Origin: Actinomycetes bacterium
GTDB taxonomy: Bacteria; Actinomycetota; Thermoleophilia; Solirubrobacterales; 70-9
Direction of reading: 5' to 3'
NCBI GenBank assembly: GCA_023434465.1
Contig: JAEYSQ010000277.1
Coordinates: forward strand, 1-15,146
DNA: 15,146 nt
In this document: piece after piece, positions 1 to 7,160 of the stretch
Layout: every line of letters starts with the position of its first letter
How positions within the stretch are numbered: the first letter of the stretch is position 1
Notes under the pieces: generated by a model
Seen by the model: the letters and a program-made list of their open reading frames with translations, nothing else
The model's database searches: none
Told to the model about the DNA's origin: nothing
Made by a program: the position numbers and the translations under genes

Positions 1-11
1 AACTTCCGGTC

Positions 12-1190
12 ATGGAGAGACCGGAGAGTGAAGCGCAGGTTGTAGGCAAGCGGACGATCTTCGAGAACGAGCACGACGATTACCGCGAGAGCTTTCGTCG
101 TTTCCTCGAAAAGGAAGTCGTTCCCGATTATCCGCAATGGGAGCGCGACCACATCGTTCCCCGGAGTCTCTTCACGAAGTGCGCCGAGTACGGGTTCCTC
201 TCGATGGAAGTCCCGGAGGAGTACGGCGGCCCCGGGGTCGAGGACTGGCGCTTCAACGTGGTTCTCGCCGAGGAGGGAGTCTGGGCCGGGGTCGCACCTG
301 GGATCGGCGGGCCGCTGCTTCACACCGACATCGTCTTGCCGTACATCATGTCCACCGGAACCGAGGAGCAGAAGAAGCGCTGGCTGCCCGGGATCGCTTC
401 GGGGGAAACGGTGCTCGCGGTCGCGATGACCGAACCCGGAACCGGATCGGACCTGGCCGCGATCTCGACCCGGGGCAAGCGGGACGGTGACGGCTGGATC
501 ATCAACGGGGCCAAGACCTTCATCACCAACGGGATCAACGCCGACATGGTCGTGGTCGCGGTGCGGACCTCCGACGATCCGCACGGCGGGCTCTCGCTCT
601 TCGTGGTCGAGGAAGGGATGAAGGGATTCGACCGGGGCAAGCAGATCGAGAAGCTCGGCCAGCATGCCTCCGACACGGCCGAACTCTTCTTCAACGACTG
701 CTATGTGCCCCAGGAGAACATGCTCGGCGAAGAGGGTTCCGGATTTCTCCAACTGGTCTCGCGACTCGTCCCCGAGCGGTTGATCCTTTCGGTCAGCTCG
801 ATGGCCGGATGTGAGGCAGCGCTCGCGATGACACTTGACTACGTGAAGGAACGCAAGGCTTTCGGCCGGCCGATCGGCAACTTCCAGCACAGCCGGTTCA
901 CGCTCGCGGAGCTGAGGACCGAGGTCGAGATCGGTCGCTGCTTCATCGATCGCTGCATCGAGCGTTATGTCGAGGGCACCTGCACCGTCCAGGAAGCGGC
1001 GATGGCCAAGTACTGGACCACCGACCTGCTCGGCAAGGTCACCGACGCCGGAGTCCAGCTCCACGGCGGCTACGGTTACACCACCGAGTACGAGATCGGC
1101 AAGGCCTGGGTCGATGCCCGGGTCGGCCGGATCTACGCCGGCACCAACGAGATCATGAAAGAACTGATCGGCAAGACGATGGGCCTCTGA
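12..1190 (+). CDS. Acyl-CoA dehydrogenase, long-chain/isovaleryl active-site type
   Basis: FAD flavoenzyme that inserts the alpha,beta double bond into acyl-CoA esters, the first step of beta-oxidation; cytosolic, 392 residues, full length for the family. The N-terminal helical domain starts near residue 14. The flavin/substrate motif AMTEPGTGSD is at 138-147, the RKAFGRPIGNFQ helix at 281-292 and QLHGGYGY at 349-356. The usual catalytic Glu of the YEGT motif is Ala376 (IYAGTNE). Glu255 in VPERL sits where long-chain (LCAD) and isovaleryl-CoA dehydrogenases carry their base, and the C-terminal GTNEIMKELI also resembles LCAD. Substrate is therefore probably long or branched acyl-CoA, by inference. 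No Shine-Dalgarno is visible in the 11 bases before the ATG, and the frame stays open to the window edge, so an earlier start cannot be excluded. The gene ends 148 bp before the next one on the same strand. Confidence 0.93.
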   Translation: MERPESEAQVVGKRTIFENEHDDYRESFRRFLEKEVVPDYPQWERDHIVPRSLFTKCAEYGFLSMEVPEEYGGPGVEDWRFNVVLAEEGVWAGVAPGIGGPLLHTDIVLPYIMSTGTEEQKKRWLPGIASGETVLAVAMTEPGTGSDLAAISTRGKRDGDGWIINGAKTFITNGINADMVVVAVRTSDDPHGGLSLFVVEEGMKGFDRGKQIEKLGQHASDTAELFFNDCYVPQENMLGEEGSGFLQLVSRLVPERLILSVSSMAGCEAALAMTLDYVKERKAFGRPIGNFQHSRFTLAELRTEVEIGRCFIDRCIERYVEGTCTVQEAAMAKYWTTDLLGKVTDAGVQLHGGYGYTTEYEIGKAWVDARVGRIYAGTNEIMKELIGKTMGL

Positions 1191-1201
1191 CCCAATTGGG
1201 T
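1190..1201. repeat. 12-bp perfect palindrome at the stop of the acyl-CoA dehydrogenase
   Basis: ACCCAATTGGGT is a perfect palindrome that begins at the last base of the TGA stop. The half-motif CCCAATT recurs at 1268-1274 in the same spacer. It could be an operator or part of a 3'-end structure; function unknown. Confidence 0.45.
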
Positions 1202-1203
1202 TC

Positions 1204-1218
1204 TGTGCCTTGGGCACA
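1204..1218 (+). terminator. Short hairpin after the acyl-CoA dehydrogenase, weak terminator candidate
   Basis: TGTGCC, loop TTG, then GGCACA makes a perfect 6-bp stem with a 3-nt loop, 13 bp after the stop codon. An A-rich stretch (AAAGAAAAA) follows instead of a T-tract, so it does not look like a canonical rho-independent terminator. The adjacent palindrome at 1190-1201 may contribute to 3'-end structure. Confidence 0.25.
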
Positions 1219-1251
1219 AAGAAAAACCCTCAAGTTCGTGGTCCGCTCCGA

Positions 1252-1267
1252 TGAAATCGTGAAATCG
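1252..1267 (+). repeat. Tandem 8-bp direct repeat in the spacer
   Basis: TGAAATCG occurs twice head to tail (1252-1259 and 1260-1267). A TAnnnT-like hexamer, TACTCT, follows at 1274-1279. This could be a regulator site near the promoter of the large exported protein, or chance. Confidence 0.35.
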
Positions 1268-1326
1268 CCCAATTACTCTTCCCCGGAGGGATAAACCAGG
1301 GACGGTGTCCAAGCCCGGGCGCCTGC

Positions 1327-1332
1327 AAGGAG
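1327..1332 (+). promoter_or_regulatory. Ribosome binding site deciding the start at 1339
   Basis: AAGGAG, continuing as AAGGAGAG to 1334, lies 6 nt before the ATG at 1339. A TTG at 1336 is in the same frame one codon earlier, but the ATG has the better codon and better spacing and is preferred. Confidence 0.7.
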
Positions 1333-1338
1333 AGATTG

Positions 1339-4300
1339 ATGATCGATTCATGTGAGCAGTTTCGCGGTCCAAAACACGGCCGCGCGGTACTTCTCGCGAG
1401 TGCGATGTTTCTGCTCACATGGCTCGTCCTGCTGCCAGCCGGAAGTCAGGCGACACACCCTGGCGACGACGGACGGATCGTTTTCGTCACCGATCGCGAC
1501 GGCAACAATGAGATCTACTCGATGGCCTCCGACGGCACCGACCTGCAGCGTCTAACGGACAACCCGGCCAACGATCGCGACCCGGCCGTATCGGCCGACG
1601 GCGAGCGGATCGCCTTCACCAGTGACCGCGACGGTGAAGACGAGATCTTCGTCATGAGCATTGATGGCGAAGACCCGGTCAACCTGACGGACAACACCGA
1701 CGCCGATCGCCAGCCGACCTGGTCGCCCGACGGCAGCCAGATTGCTTTCGCGACGGACCGTCACCCCAACGCTGCCGGGTTCGAGATCTGGACCATGACC
1801 GACTCCGGCGCGACGCCCACGCGACGCACCCCGAACGGCGGCAACAACGCCACGGATTCCAACCCGTCCTGGTCGCCTGACGGCTCCCGCCTCGCCTTTG
1901 AGCGGTTCATCCCGGGCGGTGGCGCGGGGCAGGGAGGCGGCGAGATCTACGCGATGAACTCGACCGGTGGGGGCCAGATCAACCTGACCGATAACACCGG
2001 GATCGAAGACCGGAATCCTGACTTCTCTCCCAACGTCGCGAACCAGATCGTCTTCGAAAGCAACCGCGGTGGAGATTTCCAGATCTACACGCTCGAACCG
2101 GGCGGTGGCGGATTTCCGGTCACCCAGATCACTGACGACGACTCGTCAGCGACCGCGCCGGTCTTCTCCCCGAGCGGGGACCTGGTCACCTTCGTCAGCG
2201 ATCGTGATGGCGATCCCGAGATCTACAGCGCAACCGTCGGAGGGGGAAACCCCGATGCGAGGCTGACCGAAACTGTGGCCACCGACACTGCCCCTGCCTG
2301 GCAGGCGGTGGAGGCCGACGCGCCACCGGAAGTGACGTTCGAGGCCAAGCCAGAGACCGTCACGAGCTCGGGCGAGGCCGAGTTCCAGTTCTCCTCCTCA
2401 ACCGGAATCTCCTTCGAATGCCGACTCGACTCGGACGAGGAATCTGCCTTCGAGCCATGCGTGTCACCGGTCGCCTTGAGCGACCTTGAGGAAGGTAGTC
2501 ACACGTTCGAAGTGAGAGCTACCGACACCAACGACCTCACCGGATCGGCGCAGTACCAGTGGACCGTCGACCAGGCCGACCCGGAAACCACGATCACGTC
2601 CGGTCCGACCGATCCCAGCGCCGGGAGTTCGGCTCAGTTTGCGTTCAGCTCCAACGAGCCGGGGGTCACCTTCCAGTGCCGGCTTGACTCGAGCGACGAG
2701 GGCGCGTTCAGCCCCTGCGCCTCGCCCAAGGTGTACGGCGGGCTGGCTGCGGGCGCCCATGTGTTCGAAGTCCGCGCCGTGGATGGTGCGGGGAACACGG
2801 ACCCGTCCCCCGCGAGTCACGAGTGGGCCGTGGTCGCGACGCCCGTGCCAACCGGTTCCGAGCTATTGATTCGAACCGTTTCGTCTCGACCCGACATGGT
2901 CAGCGACGATGACGCGCTGATCGAAATCCGGCTCCCCGACCCTGACCTGGTCGACGAGCTGGTTGCCAAACATGAAGGGCAGGACATAACCGCCGATCTG
3001 GCGCCTCTCGATGCCGATCAGTCCCGGTTGAGGGTCCTGATCGAGGATCTGCCCGTGGGGCCGAGCGAAGTGACGGCCGAGATTCCGGGCTACCCGCAGG
3101 CTCAGCTGATCCTGGTTGACCATCCGCGTACCGGGCCGATCTTCTCCGGTCCCCATCAGGAGCCATTCATCTGCCAGACGGAGGAGTTTGGCGTGGGTGA
3201 GCCGATCGACGAGGACTGTTCGATCGTCACCCAGTACAGCTACATGTACCGAGACAACACGAACACTTGGGTCCCTCTGGCCGATCCGACCGCGCCGTAT
3301 CCGGCCGATGGCCAGATGACCACGACCAACGACGGGAAGACGGTTCCTTACGCGATCCGGATCGAGCGAGGCACGATCAACCGTGCGATCTACGCGATCG
3401 CCGTCCTGATTGACGTCGGGCCCGGTTCCGACCAGTCGCGACCGGGTGAGGGTTGGAACCGCAAGCTGCTCTTCAACTTCGGTGGCGGCTGCAAGGCCGG
3501 CTTCACCCAGGGCGAGCCGGAGATCTACTCGCCCAACAACAACGTGGGCACCGGCTATGCGACCGCCGAGTCGTCGTTGAACGTATTCGCCAACCGGTGC
3601 AGCGATGCCGTTTCGGCCGAAACCCTGGCCATGATCAAGGAACATTTCATCGAGGAGTACGGGGAGCCGAAGTTCACCATCGGGAGCGGTGGTTCGGGTG
3701 GAGCGATGGCCCAGTACATGATCAACGACAACTATCCGGGCCTCCTGGACGGGTCGACCGTGAGCCACTCCTTCGTCGATAACGCATATGCGGCCAACAC
3801 GCTGATGGATTGCCGGGTGATCGACCTCTACCTCACCGCAAATGGTGGTGGGTGGAGCAACGCTCAGAAGAATGCGGTCAACGGTCCGAAGCAGAACAAC
3901 GGCTGCAAAGTGCTCTGGCAAGGATTCGGACGCAACTTCTTCAATCCGACCTTCTGCCCGGCCGCCCTTCCCACCGATCTCATCTACAACGCGGTGAGCA
4001 ACCCGACCGGCGCCCGGTGCACGATTACGGAGGGCAACATCAACGTCTGGGGGATCGATCCGCAGACCGGATTCGCCCGCATGCCGATCGACAACATCGG
4101 TGTCACGTACGGGCTCGAAGCGCTGAATGACGGCGTGATCTCGGTCGAACAGTTTCTCCACCTGAACGAGAACACCGGCAGCATCAACCACGACAACGAA
4201 ACGCTGACCAGTCGGGTCGAAGCCGACCCGGAAACTCTGCGTATCGCCTACCAACAGGGCCAGATCGTCTCCGGCGGCGCCGGTCTCAGCTACACCCCGA

Positions 4301-5847
4301 TGATCGACAACCGGAGCGCCAACAACGACAACCAGGCGACCAACCCCCACCACATCGTCCAGCCGTTGTCGGTGCGCGAACGCATCATCAGGGCCAACGG
4401 GGATGCGGGAACCCACGTCATCTGGACCAGCCCGAGCGGGGGCGTCGGCAACGTGGTCGCGACCATGGACGAATGGCTCGAGAACATCGCCGCGGACGGC
4501 ACCGATCGGTCCGCTCGGGAGAAGGCATTGGACGCGAAGCCTGAGGACGCCGTGGACCGCTGCTTTGACGGGGCCGGCAACGTGATCGCCGAGGAGCCGG
4601 CCAGCTTCGACTCGGGGGTCTGCGGCAGTACCTACCCGTCGTTCAGCCTGCCCCGGATGAAGGCCGGCGGCCCGCTGGCCAACGATGTTCTCAAGTGTCA
4701 GCTCAAACCGGTCGATTTCAGCGAATACCCGGAAATGACGGTGGACGAGCGAAACCGCATGCTGGCCGCTTTCCCCGATGGCGTTTGCGACTACACGAAG
4801 CCCGGCGTCGAGCAGTTCGTATCCCGGGATACCTGGCGGGTCTACCCGAAGTCGGCGGAAGCAGACGAACAGGCTCCGGATACGGCGATCTCTTCCGTGC
4901 CGCCGCTGGTCGGGGCTCCCGACACGGTCCGGTTCCAACTGTCGGCGAGCGAGACCGGAGCGGAGTTCGAGTGCAGCCTCGACGACGAGCCGTTTGCTTC
5001 CTGCAGCGCGGCCGCAACACGGAACGGGCTGAGCGACGGTGAGCACACCTTCGAAGCACGGGCTGTCGATCTCGCCGGCAATCCGGATGACTCGCCGGCC
5101 AGCGTGACCTTCGTCGTCGGTGACACGGAACCGGTCGGTCCGGTGGTTGAGCTTTCCGAGGTCACGCATGATTTCGGGGTTCGCGAGATCGGGTCTGGTT
5201 CCACCGATCCTTCGACCTTCCAGTTGAACAATTCAGGTGACCAGCCGGCCGAGATTGGACAGGTCGCGCTCGGCGGCCCGGACCCGGGGGATTTCCCGGT
5301 CTTCAGCGACACGTGCTCAAACATGACGGTGGTCCCGGGTGCGAGCTGTGCCATATCGGTCAGTTTCGCTCCGACCGCGGCCGGCAACCGCAGCGCCTCG
5401 GTGAACGTTGCGAGCAACGCACCGGGTTCACCACACAGTGTGACTCTCAGTGGCACAGGGAAGGAAGTCGTCCCACCACCGCCCCCGCCTCCCGGAATCA
5501 AGCCCCGGGTGCGACCCCGGACGGCGCTGCTCAGGATCGGTGGCAACGGCAAGGCGTGGCTCCCGGTTCGATGCTCGGCCTCGCCTGGCGAGAAGTGCAC
5601 GGGCCACTTGGCGTTGCGGGTCCGAAAGCGCGCTCTAGGCATCAAGCGTGGCGGCTGGACCAGAGTAGTCTCCCGCAAGTACTCGATCGCCCCCGGCAAG
5701 CGGACCATCACGGCCCGGGTCGGTAAGCGGGTCCGCCGGGCGGTGAAGAAGCGCCGGAAGATTCAGGCGAAGTTGAGAATCGTGACCCGGAGGACCGGCT
5801 CCCCGAACCTGGTCGTCCACCGCAAGATCAGGATAAGAGCGCGTTGA
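1339..5847 (+). CDS. Exported propeller/Ig/DUF6351/ASH multidomain protein, putative hydrolase
   Basis: 1502 residues from the ATG. Order (ATG numbering): signal peptide about 1-38 with a hydrophobic core at 16-33 and likely cleavage after GSQA; six PD40/TolB-like blades about 45-321 (motifs such as DRDGNNEIYSM and SDRDGDPEIYS); two Cys-paired Ig-like modules about 326-412 and 412-503; a region about 507-1170 that I recognise as DUF6351; a third Ig-like module about 1177-1262; an ASH/choice-of-anchor-D-like module about 1266-1375; a PPPPPPP linker near 1380; and an Arg/Lys-rich beta domain to the end (KIRIRAR). DUF6351 hallmarks are FNFGGGCKAGF, AESSLNVFANRC, AMIKEHFIEEYG and GSGGSGGA at 782-789. 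The latter fits a GxSxG elbow with Ser786 as likely nucleophile; the acid and histidine are not assigned. The hydrolase role is inferred from the fold, and the substrate is unknown. It is secreted or cell-wall associated. The pucR-type gene begins 33 bp downstream. Confidence 0.88.
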   Translation: MIDSCEQFRGPKHGRAVLLASAMFLLTWLVLLPAGSQATHPGDDGRIVFVTDRDGNNEIYSMASDGTDLQRLTDNPANDRDPAVSADGERIAFTSDRDGEDEIFVMSIDGEDPVNLTDNTDADRQPTWSPDGSQIAFATDRHPNAAGFEIWTMTDSGATPTRRTPNGGNNATDSNPSWSPDGSRLAFERFIPGGGAGQGGGEIYAMNSTGGGQINLTDNTGIEDRNPDFSPNVANQIVFESNRGGDFQIYTLEPGGGGFPVTQITDDDSSATAPVFSPSGDLVTFVSDRDGDPEIYSATVGGGNPDARLTETVATDTAPAWQAVEADAPPEVTFEAKPETVTSSGEAEFQFSSSTGISFECRLDSDEESAFEPCVSPVALSDLEEGSHTFEVRATDTNDLTGSAQYQWTVDQADPETTITSGPTDPSAGSSAQFAFSSNEPGVTFQCRLDSSDEGAFSPCASPKVYGGLAAGAHVFEVRAVDGAGNTDPSPASHEWAVVATPVPTGSELLIRTVSSRPDMVSDDDALIEIRLPDPDLVDELVAKHEGQDITADLAPLDADQSRLRVLIEDLPVGPSEVTAEIPGYPQAQLILVDHPRTGPIFSGPHQEPFICQTEEFGVGEPIDEDCSIVTQYSYMYRDNTNTWVPLADPTAPYPADGQMTTTNDGKTVPYAIRIERGTINRAIYAIAVLIDVGPGSDQSRPGEGWNRKLLFNFGGGCKAGFTQGEPEIYSPNNNVGTGYATAESSLNVFANRCSDAVSAETLAMIKEHFIEEYGEPKFTIGSGGSGGAMAQYMINDNYPGLLDGSTVSHSFVDNAYAANTLMDCRVIDLYLTANGGGWSNAQKNAVNGPKQNNGCKVLWQGFGRNFFNPTFCPAALPTDLIYNAVSNPTGARCTITEGNINVWGIDPQTGFARMPIDNIGVTYGLEALNDGVISVEQFLHLNENTGSINHDNETLTSRVEADPETLRIAYQQGQIVSGGAGLSYTPMIDNRSANNDNQATNPHHIVQPLSVRERIIRANGDAGTHVIWTSPSGGVGNVVATMDEWLENIAADGTDRSAREKALDAKPEDAVDRCFDGAGNVIAEEPASFDSGVCGSTYPSFSLPRMKAGGPLANDVLKCQLKPVDFSEYPEMTVDERNRMLAAFPDGVCDYTKPGVEQFVSRDTWRVYPKSAEADEQAPDTAISSVPPLVGAPDTVRFQLSASETGAEFECSLDDEPFASCSAAATRNGLSDGEHTFEARAVDLAGNPDDSPASVTFVVGDTEPVGPVVELSEVTHDFGVREIGSGSTDPSTFQLNNSGDQPAEIGQVALGGPDPGDFPVFSDTCSNMTVVPGASCAISVSFAPTAAGNRSASVNVASNAPGSPHSVTLSGTGKEVVPPPPPPPGIKPRVRPRTALLRIGGNGKAWLPVRCSASPGEKCTGHLALRVRKRALGIKRGGWTRVVSRKYSIAPGKRTITARVGKRVRRAVKKRRKIQAKLRIVTRRTGSPNLVVHRKIRIRAR
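1471..2301 (+). repeat. Six PD40/TolB-like propeller blades (coding repeat)
   Basis: About six diverged 40-50-residue repeats share the pattern I-x-F-x-S/T-D-R-D-G-x-x-E-I-Y, followed by xLT(D/E)N. Blades 1, 2 and 6 are closest to consensus. Blades 3 and 4 carry insertions (RHPNAAGFEIW; FIPGGGAGQGGGEIY). Six blades would close one beta-propeller, normally a binding surface for protein or polysaccharide rather than a catalytic unit. Confidence 0.8.
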
Positions 5848-5873
5848 GTACGGCTGGGCGAGGTCGGTAGGCT
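5844..5873 (+). promoter_or_regulatory. Candidate leaderless promoter of the PucR-type gene
   Basis: TTGAGT (5844-5849), an 18-bp spacer, then TAGGCT (5868-5873), which fits the actinobacterial -10 pattern TAnnnT. The GTG start at 5881 lies 7 nt beyond the -10, so transcription would begin at or next to the start codon. No good Shine-Dalgarno is present, in agreement with leaderless translation. The -35 overlaps the stop codon of the upstream gene. Inferred from sequence only. Confidence 0.5.
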
Positions 5874-5880
5874 CGCCCGA

Positions 5881-7119
5881 GTGAGTTCAGCCGAACCCCG
5901 CAACGGGATTCTCGCGGACGTGATCGGGACCGTCGCCGAGCGTCGCGACATGGTCGTCGAACGGATGACCAACTCGATTCGTTCGGCGATCCCGGTCTAC
6001 GTCGAGCATTCCGACCCCGAGCTCGATGCGGACCTGCTCGAGCATGTGCGGGACAATGTCGACGCTTTTCTCGCCTGCGTCCAGGCCGGTCGGACGCCTT
6101 CGCAGGAGGACCTTGCCTTCATTCGCAGTGCGATGGAGCACCGGGTGGATCAAGGGGTGCCGCTAGAGGACATCCTGCAGGCCTTCCGGATCGGGCTTCA
6201 GGCCTTCTGGGGTGCAATCATCGAGGAGAGCAGGCACCACGAGTCCGGATCCGAGGCTGCGCTCGCGCTCGCACTTCCCGCGATGCAGTACATCGATGTG
6301 GCGTCCTCGGAAGTGACGGAGAGCTACATTCGGATCGAAGAACGTTTGCTCGCCTCCGCGAACCGCGCCCAGGCCCAGATCCTCCACGCTTTGCTCGAAG
6401 GTCGTGTTCCGGACGAACGGGCCCTGGTCGACGTGGCCAGCTCGTTTTCCATCAGCCAGAACATGATCTACCTGGTCGTCGTCGCGATCGAGATTCCCGG
6501 TTCGCGGGTCGACGACTGTTCCCGCACTCTGGGCCGGCTCAGCCTTGCGGCCCCGTATCGCGGCAGCCTCATCGACATCGAAGGCGGTCAGCTGACCGCA
6601 GTACTCGCCCTCGGAGACGCTTCACCCGAGTCGGCGGCCGATGCCCTGGCGCGCGAGCTTCACCTGGCCGCGGCTTCTTCCGGACTCGAATCGATGCGGC
6701 TTGGGATCGGGGTCCCGAGTGCGGGCCCGGGAGAATTGCCCCAGGCACATCGGGAAGCGGTTGCGGCCGCCCGGCTGGCGGCCGCCGGCGGGACTTTGGC
6801 CATGCCAGAGCTGGGCGTCGCCGAACGGACCACGGTGATGCTCCGGGCCACCGGTGCAGGTCGGCGGATGGTCCCACCGGATGTCTACGCATTCATCGAA
6901 AGCGACCTAGGCTCCGGAGGGGACCTGCTCGACACGCTCATGGTCTATTGCGAGTGTGACCTGAACGCGCGGCGAACCGCCGAGCGGCTCTTCGTTCACC
7001 CGAACACTGTGATCTACAGGCTCGAGCGAATCGCGGAGAAAACTGGACTGGATCCCCGAAGCGCAAGCCACCTGCTCGATCTGGTCTCCGCGGTCAGGCT
7101 CACCGTAGGATCCGAGTAG
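5881..7119 (+). CDS. PucR/CdaR-family transcriptional regulator with RsbRD-like N-terminus
   Basis: 412 residues, GTG start. Residues about 15-160 are an all-helical region resembling the RsbRD N-terminal (globin-like sensory) domain, with HRVDQGVPLEDILQAFRIG as the clearest part. A helical connector (ANRAQAQILHALLEG) follows, then a degenerate GGDEF-like domain of the PucR type about 195-310 (LIDIEGGQLTAVLAL). The C-terminal PucR helix-turn-helix is at about 348-405, with CDLNARRTAERLFVHPNTV and YRLERI as the typical HTH core. Family members are DNA-binding activators or repressors, often of catabolic genes; this target and ligand are unknown. It lies 33 bp after the DUF6351 gene but appears to have its own promoter. 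It converges with ileS across a 41-bp GC-rich gap (7120-7160) with no T-tract terminator. Confidence 0.88.
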   Translation: MSSAEPRNGILADVIGTVAERRDMVVERMTNSIRSAIPVYVEHSDPELDADLLEHVRDNVDAFLACVQAGRTPSQEDLAFIRSAMEHRVDQGVPLEDILQAFRIGLQAFWGAIIEESRHHESGSEAALALALPAMQYIDVASSEVTESYIRIEERLLASANRAQAQILHALLEGRVPDERALVDVASSFSISQNMIYLVVVAIEIPGSRVDDCSRTLGRLSLAAPYRGSLIDIEGGQLTAVLALGDASPESAADALARELHLAAASSGLESMRLGIGVPSAGPGELPQAHREAVAAARLAAAGGTLAMPELGVAERTTVMLRATGAGRRMVPPDVYAFIESDLGSGGDLLDTLMVYCECDLNARRTAERLFVHPNTVIYRLERIAEKTGLDPRSASHLLDLVSAVRLTVGSE

Positions 7120-7160
7120 ACCCGGTCCAAGCCCCCGGGATCCGGATGCTCCGCGGGAGA

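Noticed and set aside
1336..1338. TTG as the start of the DUF6351 protein
   Set aside because: The next codon is ATG with better Shine-Dalgarno spacing (6 nt).
2863..5169. 768-codon open frame on the minus strand opposite the DUF6351 gene
   Set aside because: It is antisense to a clearly coding frame with recognised domains. Its translation is Arg/Asp/Val-rich and without a family motif, as expected of an antisense frame in GC-rich DNA.
7120..7160. Bidirectional terminator between the PucR-type gene and ileS
   Set aside because: Only short GC-rich partial repeats (CCCGG and CCGGG; CTCC-GCG-GGAG) are present, with no T-tract on either strand.
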